Below, piece by piece: positions 8,156 to 16,076 of a stretch of DNA of 33,794 bases (its first letter is position 1; the number at the start of each line of letters is the position of its first letter). Position numbers and translations under genes: made by a program. This DNA is from an uncultured Eubacteriales bacterium (GTDB taxonomy: Bacteria; Bacillota; Clostridia; Oscillospirales; CAG-272). Location: assembly GCA_949747515.1 (NCBI GenBank), contig CATKFO010000075.1, positions 1 to 33,794 on the forward strand, given 5' to 3'. The notes beneath the pieces are model-generated. The model searched no databases, was not told the DNA's origin, and saw only the letters and a program-made list of their open reading frames with translations.

Positions 8156-8992
8156 TTAATACTCGTCCGGAAGTTCGTCTAACTGATCGAAACGAAATAC
8201 GGGACCGTCCTTGCACACGTACTTCGAGCCGACGTTGCAGCGTCCGCATTTTCCGATACCGCACTTCATTCTAAGCTCAAGCGTGGTGTACATCTGCGTT
8301 TTTTCAAATCCCAGTTCGCACAGTCCCGCAAGCGTAAATTTAATCATGATCGGGGGACCGCAAAGCACGGCGATTCTATTTTCCGTGTCAAAGCCCAGTT
8401 CTTTCACATAATTCGGAACAAATCCGACGTGTCCGTCCCAGCCCTCCTGTTCTCTGTCGATAGTCAGGTGAACGTGAACGTCTTCGTCCACGGCCCATTC
8501 GTTTATGATTTCCTGATAGTCCAGCAGATCGTCTTTGCTTCGCGAACCGTATACGATATCGATTCTGCCGTAGCGGTCCCGATAATGGCGGCAGTAGTTT
8601 ATAACCGAGCGCAGCGGCGCGAGTCCGACTCCTCCGGCGATAAATAGCATGTTTTTCCCTGCGAATTCGTCGTCGACCGGGAAAGGATTGCCGTATGGTC
8701 CCCGTATGGTTATCTGTTGGCCGACTTCCATGCTATGAAGCCATTCGGTAACGCAGCCGCATTTCTTTATTGAGAATTCCATGTACTCGGTATTGGTAGG
8801 AGAAGAGGTGATAGAAAACATTCCTTCGCCAACTCCGGGAACCGACAGCATGGCGCATTGTCCCGGGCGATGATCAAACGCCTTTTTTCCGTCGGGAGTT
8901 ACTACGCGGAAGGTTTTGATATCGGGCGTGTCCATGCGGATATCGACTACCTCTCCTATCGCTGGAATCAAGGGCTCTTTCATATCAGCCAT
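8156..8992 (-). CDS. flxA: FlxA-type FAD/NAD(P)H oxidoreductase subunit
   Basis: 278 residues of the ferredoxin-NADP reductase superfamily, close to sulfhydrogenase gamma and PyrK. The FAD-binding beta barrel has RPGQCAML and MFSITSSP (about residues 40-62), the nucleotide-binding half has FIAGGVGLAPLRS and a terminal VLCGPPIMIK, and a C-terminal CGIGKCGRCNVGSKYVC motif binds a 2Fe-2S cluster. In the FlxABCD-HdrABC complex described in sulfate reducers this subunit oxidises NADH. GGAGGA lies 7 bases before the start, and the gene overlaps flxB by 8 bases, so the two are translationally coupled. Its stop codon overlaps an ATG upstream of frdB, tying the Flx module to fumarate reductase. Confidence 0.88.
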   Translation of the reverse strand: MADMKEPLIPAIGEVVDIRMDTPDIKTFRVVTPDGKKAFDHRPGQCAMLSVPGVGEGMFSITSSPTNTEYMEFSIKKCGCVTEWLHSMEVGQQITIRGPYGNPFPVDDEFAGKNMLFIAGGVGLAPLRSVINYCRHYRDRYGRIDIVYGSRSKDDLLDYQEIINEWAVDEDVHVHLTIDREQEGWDGHVGFVPNYVKELGFDTENRIAVLCGPPIMIKFTLAGLCELGFEKTQMYTTLELRMKCGIGKCGRCNVGSKYVCKDGPVFRFDQLDELPDEY

Positions 8993-10028
8993 TGTTTTCT
9001 CCTCCTTCTCCGAGATTTTTCATTACTTTAACGATATTCATCTGAATAGGACATTTTGAGAGACATCTGCCGCATCCCACGCAGGAGAACATTCCGTCGT
9101 TGTTAGCCGGATAATAAACAAGCTTGTGCATAAATCTCTGACGGAATCTTTCGAGCTGTGTAAGACGGGGCTGTCCCGCGGACATCTTGGTAAACTCCGA
9201 ATACATACAGGAATCCCAGCAGCGGAATCTTTTAATTCCGTTTCCAGCGTTGAAATCCTTGATATCGTAGCATTGACACGTAGGGCAAACAAACGTGCAC
9301 GTACCGCAGCCAAGACAAGATTCGGATAAGGATTTCCACGCGGGATCGTCAAAGAATTTCGCCGTCTTATCTCCGCCGAACTTATCGGTCGAGAGACTTG
9401 CAAGCGGAAGCTTCTTCATTCTTTCACTGATAATTTCTTTCTGCGCGTTTACGGCCGATTCTCCGTCGCCGCCCTCATCCTCCGCGACGATATCTGAAAC
9501 GGAATCCATAAGATTCGCGCCTTTTTCGGTTTTTGCCTCCATGTAGATCGCGTCGTCGGTCTTATAGCAAACTATGTCTCCCTTAGGGTTCGCGGGATCT
9601 ATTCCAAATGTTCCGCAGAAGCAGGTTTCGGCAGGCTTAGAGCAAGCAAGAGAGAATATGACCCCGTGTTCGCGGCGGTTTTGATAGTATGTATCCGCAG
9701 GCTCTGAAAGGAAGGCTCTGTCGAGTACGTCAAAGCTTCTAACGTCGCAGGCGCGTACTCCGAATATTGCGAAGTCTTCGTTTTCACGTCTTACGTCGAT
9801 AATTTCAATTTTCTTTCCCTCAGTCTTAAATTCCATAAGATTTTCGGTTTGAGGGAAGAAAAAATCTTTCGCGCTGCGGGTTGTGTTCAAAGCGTCGGAC
9901 ATTTTAGCGCCTGCGCGCCACTGCTGAAATTGCGCGCCGCCGGCCGTGTCTACAGGAATATACAGCTTGAGCTTTCCCGCCACCGCGGCGAAAAATTCGT
10001 CGAGCCGGTCAAGTGTGATCTTACGCAT
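8985..10028 (-). CDS. flxB: FlxB-type 4Fe-4S electron-transfer subunit
   Basis: 347 residues. The N-terminal 200 residues resemble sulfhydrogenase beta/AsrA proteins, with a cysteine-rich SLACSKPAETCFCGTFG segment. Two ferredoxin-type clusters follow near the C-terminus: CLGCGTCTFVCPTCQC and CVGCGRCLSKCPIQMN. It should carry electrons between FlxA and the rest of the Flx/Hdr complex. GGGAGG precedes the start inside the end of flxC, and 8-base overlaps occur at both ends, so it is part of a tightly coupled cassette. Telling FlxB from FlxC apart rests on gene order and similarity, not on function. Confidence 0.82.
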   Translation of the reverse strand: MRKITLDRLDEFFAAVAGKLKLYIPVDTAGGAQFQQWRAGAKMSDALNTTRSAKDFFFPQTENLMEFKTEGKKIEIIDVRRENEDFAIFGVRACDVRSFDVLDRAFLSEPADTYYQNRREHGVIFSLACSKPAETCFCGTFGIDPANPKGDIVCYKTDDAIYMEAKTEKGANLMDSVSDIVAEDEGGDGESAVNAQKEIISERMKKLPLASLSTDKFGGDKTAKFFDDPAWKSLSESCLGCGTCTFVCPTCQCYDIKDFNAGNGIKRFRCWDSCMYSEFTKMSAGQPRLTQLERFRQRFMHKLVYYPANNDGMFSCVGCGRCLSKCPIQMNIVKVMKNLGEGGENNG

Positions 10029-11013
10029 TTTCGTCGCCTCCCTTAACGGCGTCCGACGGTTCTATGTCCTCGGTTGTATAGTCTACCAGAGGAGCGCGGC
10101 TGCCGACCTCGGCTCCCGCCTGATATTCGCCGTAGAATCCGTCGATATCCTTTATAAACTTTCTGTTCAGCAGATGGAGAGGGATTTGCTGCGGACATAC
10201 TCTGGAGCATTCTCCGCAGTCAGTACAGCGTCCCGCCACGTGAAACGCTCTTATAATATGGAACATCTGCTCTTCAAAGCTGTTCTCCGCAGCTTTATTT
10301 TCAACTCCGGAGTTCGGATTGTCAAACACGCACTTTTCACAGGTGCAGGCGGGGCAGACGTCGCGGCACGCATTGCAGCGAATGCAGCGGGACAACTCGC
10401 CTCTCCAGAACTCAAACCGTTCGTCCGGAGTCATTTTTTCTATTTTTTCCACTTCGTCGAACCGTCCGGAAGCGATCGTCCCGCCGTCTTCTCCAAACAA
10501 CTCGTCGTACGCTACGTGTTTCTTCGACTTACAGTTTAAGCAGCGGTCGGGCATAACCTCCGAACGGTCAAGTTTAACGTCCCCGTCGAACAGAGTGGAT
10601 ACGGTAACGCCGTTTTCATCGCTAACTACGGAAGTAAAGCTCTCGGCATGATCGCGTATGCGCTTAGGATCAAGCATGCCGGCGCACGGCGTTCCTATTA
10701 CGTATACCTTCTCTCTGTCGAAGCGATGCTCCGTTAAAAGCTGATTGAAGCTGTACGTATCGCAGGGCTTCATAAATACGAGGATCTTTCCTTCGCTTTT
10801 TCTCGTTTCTTCAACGAGGTATTTTGAAAGATTCGCTCCGCAGAAGTCGCCCCACTCAAAATCTTTTTCAAGGGATTCGGCGTCCGTGAAGAGAGCGGGA
10901 GTTACGTCGTAGCAGAATTCCCCGCGCTTCCAGCCGTAAACTCTATCCACTTCTCCGCTCGCAAGTAATTCCTTAGCCCTGCTTATCAGGGTATCGCGGG
11001 TTATTTCTTGCAT
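10021..11013 (-). CDS. flxC: FlxC-type 4Fe-4S electron-transfer subunit
   Basis: 330 residues from ATG 11013, which has GGAGG seven bases upstream; a longer frame to 11115 would lie inside flxD and has no ribosome binding site. The N-terminal half has VFMKPCDTYSFNQLL and VIGTPCAGML, typical of proteins related to the F420-reducing hydrogenase beta subunit. A central CLNCKSKKH follows, then two ferredoxin-type clusters: CIRCNACRDVCPACTCEKC and CTDCGECSRVCPQQIP. Like FlxB it is an electron conduit within an NADH-oxidising complex. It overlaps flxD by 13 bases and flxB by 8 bases. Confidence 0.82.
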   Translation of the reverse strand: MQEITRDTLISRAKELLASGEVDRVYGWKRGEFCYDVTPALFTDAESLEKDFEWGDFCGANLSKYLVEETRKSEGKILVFMKPCDTYSFNQLLTEHRFDREKVYVIGTPCAGMLDPKRIRDHAESFTSVVSDENGVTVSTLFDGDVKLDRSEVMPDRCLNCKSKKHVAYDELFGEDGGTIASGRFDEVEKIEKMTPDERFEFWRGELSRCIRCNACRDVCPACTCEKCVFDNPNSGVENKAAENSFEEQMFHIIRAFHVAGRCTDCGECSRVCPQQIPLHLLNRKFIKDIDGFYGEYQAGAEVGSRAPLVDYTTEDIEPSDAVKGGDENA

Positions 11014-11441
11014 CTCAGATCCTCCAATCTCTTGTTTTCTCCGAGAGACGCTACGGTCTCGCAGAAATCGTTCATGGTAGCCGCGAATTTCGCGCCTTCG
11101 GCGGCGGACACCCATTCCACGCGAGTTCTCTCTCTTTCAATGCCGAGGTAGTCGAGCATTGAGAAAAGCAGGGCCATACGGCGGCGCGTGTAGTAATTTC
11201 CGGAGGTGTAGTGACAGTCTCCTGGATGGCAGCCGCAGAGAATCACTCCGTCGGCCCCGCGCTGGAAAGCGCGAAGTATAAACGTGGGATTAACGCGGCA
11301 GGAGCACGGCACCCGGATAATTTTTACGTCCGCCGGATAGGCGAGTCGGTTGTTTCCCGCCAGATCGGCTCCCGCGTATGAGCACCAGTTGCAGCAAAAG
11401 GCAACGATCAGCGGTCTGTAAGGTTCCTTACTTATCGACAT
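11001..11441 (-). CDS. flxD: FlxD/MvhD-type Hdr partner subunit
   Basis: 146 residues of the MvhD/FlpD family. FCCNWCSYAGAD near the N-terminus, VPCSCRVNP, and GVILCGCHPGDCHY are the conserved cysteine motifs that hold a 2Fe-2S cluster. In methanogens MvhD links the hydrogenase to HdrA; in FlxABCD it links the NADH-oxidising subunits to HdrA. Here it sits exactly between hdrA (10-base overlap) and flxC (13-base overlap). GGAGGT precedes the start. Length and motifs are typical, with nothing missing. Confidence 0.9.
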   Translation of the reverse strand: MSISKEPYRPLIVAFCCNWCSYAGADLAGNNRLAYPADVKIIRVPCSCRVNPTFILRAFQRGADGVILCGCHPGDCHYTSGNYYTRRRMALLFSMLDYLGIERERTRVEWVSAAEGAKFAATMNDFCETVASLGENKRLEDLRCKK

Positions 11442-13426
11442 ATTGCATCCACCTCCGCAAGGATCTGTTCGTTTTTGAAGCCTTTAAGATTCATGGCTCC
11501 GGACATACACGCTACCGTGCAGCATCCGCATCCCTGGCAGACGGCTTCGTTTACACGGGCTACGCGGCGAATTCTCGTCGTGCGGTCGGGCATACGGAAT
11601 TCCTTTTCCTCGTAGGTAATGGCCCCGTATGGACAAACGTTTTCGCAGGTAGAGCATCCGTTGCACATGTTCTCGTCGGAATGAGCTACGCATGGGTTGC
11701 CCATAAGCTTATCCTTGGCGAGAAGGCCTATTACTTTGGAGGCCGCCGCGCCTGCCTGGGCTACCGTTTCTGGAATGTCCTTCGGTCCCTGACATGTTCC
11801 CGAAAGGAATACGCCCGCGGTCGGACTTTCAACCGGGCGGAGTTTCGGATGAGCTTCGGTAAAGAAATCGTTGGTGTCCATTGAAGCTGTAAGCATTGTA
11901 GCAAGAGGTCTTGCAGATCGGTCGGGCTCGATAGCGGCCGCCAGAACGACAAGATCCGCTTCTATGCGAAGCTGTTTGTTATCTATAAGATCCGACGCCT
12001 GAACCATAAGTTTTCCGCCCTCCGGAGACACCTTTCCAACCATTCCCTTGATATAGTGAACTCCGTATTCCTCCACAGCGCGTCTGTAGAATTCGTCGAA
12101 GTTCTTACCGGGCGTACGAACGTCTATATAGAACACGTAAACGTCGGTGTCGGGATATTTGTCGCGTGTAAGCATAGCGTGTTTAGCCGTGTACATGCAG
12201 CATATCTTGGAGCAATATTCCTTACCCTTTTGAGCGCACGAATCGCATCGGGAACCTACGCACTGTACGAATACGATAGTGCGCGGATGCTCTCCGTCAG
12301 AAGGACGAAGAAGCTTTCCGCCCGTTGGTCCCGCGGCGTTGGTAAGACGCTCGAACTCAAGAGAGGTAATAACGTCTTTTGACTGTGAATAAGCGAATTC
12401 GTCGAATTTATCCATTGAAATTGGATTAAATCCTGTAGCCGCCACTATCGCGCCGTATTTTTCTTCTATGTATTCGTCTTTAGCGTTATAGTCGATAGCT
12501 CCGGCGGCGCACACCTTCGCGCAAACTCCGCATTTGCCGTTTTTCAGCATATTGCAGTGATCCAGGTCTATAGTAGCTACTTTCGGCACCGCCTGCGCGA
12601 AGGGGATGTAAATAGCGCGGCGATTGTCCATGCCGAGGTTAAATTCGTTTGGAATCTTTTTCTGAGGACATTTTTCCGTGCATGCTCCGCATCCCGTGCA
12701 AACGTCTTCCTTGACGTAGCGGGCGCGGCGTTTAATGGTTACGTCGAAGTTGCCGACGAATCCTTTTACGTCCGTAACCTCGGAGTAAGAGAAAATACGA
12801 ATTTTGTCGTTCTGCGCTACGTCCACCATTTTAGGCGTGAGTATGCAGGCCGCGCAGTCAAGCGTTGGAAACGTCTTGTCAAGCTGAGCCATCTTTCCGC
12901 CGATTGTCGGTTTTGTTTCCACAATATCTACGGGGAATCCCGCGTCGGCAATATCGAGCGCGGTCTGTATGCCCGCGATGCCTCCGCCGATAACGAGCGC
13001 TCGCTTGGTTACCGGAGATTCTCCGGGCGTCAGAGGCGCGTTGAGGTTAACCTTAGCGACGGCGGCCTTGCCGAGAATGATCGCCTTTTCAGTTCCCGTT
13101 TTCATATCCTTATGCACCCATGAGCACTGCTCGCGGATATTGGCGATCTCCACCATGTATGAGTTAAGTCCTGCAGCGGCCGCGGTCTTGCGGAATGTCG
13201 CCTCGTGCATTCTTGGCGAGCAAGAGCACACTACGATACCCGTCAGACCATGCTCTGCGATCGCGTTTTTAATTATATCCTGCCCCGCCTGAGAGCACAT
13301 GTACTGATAGTTTGTCGAATAAACCACGCCGGGTTCATTTTTCAGAGCTTCGGAAACGGCCGCTACGTCGACTGTTCCCGCGATATTAGTGCCGCAATGG
13401 CACACAAATACGCCGATTCTCTGCAT
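11432..13426 (-). CDS. hdrA: HdrA, electron-bifurcating flavoprotein subunit
   Basis: 664 residues, full length. An N-terminal cysteine-rich region (FVCHCGTN, CSCSPRMHEATFRK) precedes the FAD-binding VIGGGIAGIQTALDI at about residue 145. Ferredoxin-type clusters follow at CTGCGACTEKCP and CGVCAKVC, then the HdrA-specific cysteine set CVGSRCDSC...CSKICC, and a C-terminal pair CNGCSTCENVCP and CQGCGCCTVAC. HdrA carries the FAD that splits electron pairs between ferredoxin and the high-potential branch via HdrB/HdrC. The C-terminal pair is the expected ferredoxin-facing exit. It is 15 bases after hdrC, with GGAGGG before its start. Bifurcation here is inferred from family and complex composition. 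Confidence 0.93.
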   Translation of the reverse strand: MQRIGVFVCHCGTNIAGTVDVAAVSEALKNEPGVVYSTNYQYMCSQAGQDIIKNAIAEHGLTGIVVCSCSPRMHEATFRKTAAAAGLNSYMVEIANIREQCSWVHKDMKTGTEKAIILGKAAVAKVNLNAPLTPGESPVTKRALVIGGGIAGIQTALDIADAGFPVDIVETKPTIGGKMAQLDKTFPTLDCAACILTPKMVDVAQNDKIRIFSYSEVTDVKGFVGNFDVTIKRRARYVKEDVCTGCGACTEKCPQKKIPNEFNLGMDNRRAIYIPFAQAVPKVATIDLDHCNMLKNGKCGVCAKVCAAGAIDYNAKDEYIEEKYGAIVAATGFNPISMDKFDEFAYSQSKDVITSLEFERLTNAAGPTGGKLLRPSDGEHPRTIVFVQCVGSRCDSCAQKGKEYCSKICCMYTAKHAMLTRDKYPDTDVYVFYIDVRTPGKNFDEFYRRAVEEYGVHYIKGMVGKVSPEGGKLMVQASDLIDNKQLRIEADLVVLAAAIEPDRSARPLATMLTASMDTNDFFTEAHPKLRPVESPTAGVFLSGTCQGPKDIPETVAQAGAAASKVIGLLAKDKLMGNPCVAHSDENMCNGCSTCENVCPYGAITYEEKEFRMPDRTTRIRRVARVNEAVCQGCGCCTVACMSGAMNLKGFKNEQILAEVDAICR

Positions 13427-13441
13427 TTTACCGTTCCCTCC

Positions 13442-13831
13442 TTATTTCGTATATTTTCTAAAAGCCGTGACGAGAGCCTGCTGAGGCATATCCTCGTCGA
13501 GCAGCTCGGATATACGGTCGGGCGTAAGTCTATTCGCGTCCTTGCGGCGTATGGAAATAAGCCTTATGGCCTCCACAAGCTTTCCTGGTTCCACTCCGCG
13601 CGGGCAGCGCTCTACGCACGCCATGCATGAAAGACATTTGTATATGGATTCGGACTGCATAAGCTTTTCGATATCTCCGGATTCGACCATGGAAACGAAT
13701 TGATGAGGATGATATTCCATTTCGCCGTACGACGGACAAGTACCGGAGCATTTGCCGCATTTCATACATTTGCGGACGTTTACTCCGCTTATGGCAAGAA
13801 CGTCTTCCTTCAGTTTTTTGTTGTCAGCCAT
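13442..13831 (-). CDS. hdrC: HdrC iron-sulfur subunit
   Basis: 129 residues with two CxxCxxCxxxC(P) clusters (Cys22-32 and Cys66-76), the usual small HdrC of cytoplasmic HdrABC complexes. It passes electrons from HdrA to HdrB. The length is short compared with archaeal HdrC but both clusters are intact. GGAGG stands six bases before the ATG, inside the end of hdrB, and the 8-base overlap suggests coupled translation. Confidence 0.9.
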   Translation of the reverse strand: MADNKKLKEDVLAISGVNVRKCMKCGKCSGTCPSYGEMEYHPHQFVSMVESGDIEKLMQSESIYKCLSCMACVERCPRGVEPGKLVEAIRLISIRRKDANRLTPDRISELLDEDMPQQALVTAFRKYTK

Positions 13832-14624
13832 TTTCGGCCTCCTTTGCGCCTAAAGCCTCCGCCAACAGCTCTGTGAAGTATACTACGGGCAGTTCGCTTC
13901 CGCTTTTCATGAGATTATATCGGCAGAGCGGGCAGGCGGTAACGATCGAATCGGCTCCGTGACCTTTAGCGCTTTCCGATACGGTCGCGCTTTTTCTCTT
14001 CGCCGAGTCTTTATCTTCTAAAACAACGTATCCTCCGCAGCATTCGTTTCTCGCCGGATATATGACCGGTTCGGCTCCGAGAGCGCGGATAAAATCTTCG
14101 AGAACCGTCGGATTTTCCGGATCGTCGAACGCCATCGCCTTGCTGGGACGGAGCAAAAGGCATCCGTAATACGCGGCGATCTTCCTGCCCGTCAGAGGAT
14201 TTTTAACTTTTTCCTTTACCGAGTCGAAACCGATTTTATCTCTGAGAAATTCGAGGTAATGGTAAACCTCTGTCTCGCCGCCGTACGGAGTCGTAAAATC
14301 GGCGTCCTGAGCCATATATGCGTTTACCTTTCCCGCGAACTCTTCCTCTTTCATAGCGAGATTCGTTCGTTTAATTACGTTATGGCAGGCCGAACAGACT
14401 GTAATAAGCGGTCTGTCGAGCTCGCCCGCGGCTTTAAGAGCGCGAACGCTTGACAGCTTCGTCGCGATTTCGTCGGTCGAGCTCGTATAAGCTCCGCCGC
14501 AGCACTGCCAATTTTCTATTTCGCAAAGTTCAAATCCGAGTATTTGCGCGCATTCTCTTGCGCAGCGATCAAGCTCCTTCGCTTTGTTGCGAAGAGTGCA
14601 GCCCGGATAGTAGCTTACTTTCAT
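13824..14624 (-). CDS. hdrB: HdrB subunit with two CCG domains
   Basis: 266 residues with two complete cysteine-rich CCG domains: Cys9, Cys41-Cys42, Cys77 and Cys80, then Cys155, Cys195-Cys196, Cys231 and Cys234. These are the residues that bind the two noncubane 4Fe-4S clusters which reduce the heterodisulfide in methanogens. A bacterium is not expected to have the CoM-CoB heterodisulfide, so either a different disulfide or direct transfer to fumarate reductase is implied. The gene starts the hdrBCA-flxDCBA-frdBA block, 44 bases after fumC, with AAAGGA before its start. All cluster ligands being present argues for an active high-potential outlet rather than a relic. Confidence 0.92.
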   Translation of the reverse strand: MKVSYYPGCTLRNKAKELDRCARECAQILGFELCEIENWQCCGGAYTSSTDEIATKLSSVRALKAAGELDRPLITVCSACHNVIKRTNLAMKEEEFAGKVNAYMAQDADFTTPYGGETEVYHYLEFLRDKIGFDSVKEKVKNPLTGRKIAAYYGCLLLRPSKAMAFDDPENPTVLEDFIRALGAEPVIYPARNECCGGYVVLEDKDSAKRKSATVSESAKGHGADSIVTACPLCRYNLMKSGSELPVVYFTELLAEALGAKEAENG

Positions 14625-14668
14625 ATGAAGTCTTCCTTTCGTAGAATTATGAATTTCCTCTCGCTTCG

Positions 14669-16045
14669 TCAGACCATCTCTTCGGGATGGAACACCTCGT
14701 CGAATTTCTCTTCCGTAAGGAATCCAAGTTTAACGCAGGCTTCCTTGAGGGAAATATTTTCGCGATACGCCAGCTTAGCGGTTTTAGCCGCGTTTTCATA
14801 TCCGATATACGGGTTAAGAGCGGTTACGAGCATAAGAGAGTTATGCAGATTATGACGCATTTTCTCCTTGTCAGCCGTAATGCCGCTCGCGCATTTGTCG
14901 TTGAAAGAGACTATAGCCTCCGCAAGCAGCCGCGCGGACTGAAGGAAGTTATACGCCGCTACCGGCATGAAAACGTTCAGCTCGAAGTTACCCTGTGAAG
15001 CCGCAAAACCGACGGCGGTATCGTTGCCCATGACCTGTACGGCGACCATGGTGACTGCCTCGCACTGAGTAGGATTTACTTTTCCGGGCATAATCGACGA
15101 TCCGGGCTCGTTCTCCGGAATTCGGATCTCTCCGAGGCCGTCGCGTGGACCGCTTGCAAGCCAGCGCACGTCGTTGGCTATCTTCATCATATCGCATGCG
15201 GTCGCTTTAATAGCTCCGTGAGCAAACACAAGCTCGTCTTTGGATGTAAGCGCGTGAAATTTGTTTCGGGCTGTGACGAAAAGTTTGCCGGTCAACTCCG
15301 CTACCTTTGCCGCGACTAGCGTGTCGAATCCTTTGGGAGCGTTCAGACCGGTTCCGACCGCGGTTCCTCCAAGGGCGAGTTCGTGAAGGGGAGCGGCCGC
15401 CAGCTTCAGCAGCTCGACGTCTCTCTCCAGACTCGCTCTCCACCCGCTTATTTCCTGACTGAATTTTATAGGAGTCGCGTCTTGAAGATGCGTGCGGCCA
15501 GACTTGACGATACTATCGTTTTCTTCCTCGAGTCGCTTGAAAGTAGCTATCAAAAGCTCGATGGCAGGGATCAGCTTATCTTCGATCGCAATAACGGCGG
15601 ATATATGCATAGCTGTCGGGAAGGTGTCGTTTGACGACTGGCTCATGTTTATGTCGTCGTTAGGGTGCGTCAGTTCTCTCCCCGCAATCTGATTCGCGCG
15701 GCTGCGTATTACCTCGTTGGCGTTCATGTTCGACTGCGTGCCGGAGCCGGTCTGCCACACTACTAGAGGAAAGTGATCGTTAAGCTTTCCGGATATAACC
15801 TCGTCGCAGGCTGAAGAGATCGCGGCTAATTTCTCGGCCGTCATTTTCTCGGGTTTCAGCTCGTGATTGGCCATCGCCGCGGCCTTTTTAAGGATTCCGA
15901 AAGCGTGAGTGATTTCCCTCGGCATAGTTTCTATCCCTACGCCGATTTCAAAATTTTCGCGGCTTCTCTGGGTTTGAGCAGCCCACAGACGGTCTGCGGG
16001 TACTTTCATCTCTCCCATGGAGTCGTGTTCTATACGGTAATTCAT
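14669..16045 (-). CDS. fumC: Class II fumarase
   Basis: 458 residues, the normal length of the oxygen-stable class II fumarase, which interconverts malate and fumarate. The superfamily signature GSSIMPGKVNPTQCE is intact, as are TGSGTQSNMNANEV, the HPNDDINMSQSSND segment and GRTHLQDATP. It lies between mdh (31 bases upstream) and hdrB (44 bases downstream) in the operon, so its likely direction here is malate to fumarate, feeding fumarate reductase. GAGAGGA is found before the start. The choice of an iron-sulfur-free fumarase within an otherwise iron-sulfur-rich operon is a small point of note. Aspartase is related but the gene order favours fumarase. Confidence 0.93.
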   Translation of the reverse strand: MNYRIEHDSMGEMKVPADRLWAAQTQRSRENFEIGVGIETMPREITHAFGILKKAAAMANHELKPEKMTAEKLAAISSACDEVISGKLNDHFPLVVWQTGSGTQSNMNANEVIRSRANQIAGRELTHPNDDINMSQSSNDTFPTAMHISAVIAIEDKLIPAIELLIATFKRLEEENDSIVKSGRTHLQDATPIKFSQEISGWRASLERDVELLKLAAAPLHELALGGTAVGTGLNAPKGFDTLVAAKVAELTGKLFVTARNKFHALTSKDELVFAHGAIKATACDMMKIANDVRWLASGPRDGLGEIRIPENEPGSSIMPGKVNPTQCEAVTMVAVQVMGNDTAVGFAASQGNFELNVFMPVAAYNFLQSARLLAEAIVSFNDKCASGITADKEKMRHNLHNSLMLVTALNPYIGYENAAKTAKLAYRENISLKEACVKLGFLTEEKFDEVFHPEEMV

Positions 16046-16076
16046 GTCGTTTATGTTCCTCTCTTTATTCGATTAC

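Noticed and set aside
8136..8264. Longer N-terminus for frdB
   Set aside because: It would lie inside flxA, is arginine-rich and matches no family sequence; the start at 8135 (or 8156) fits better.
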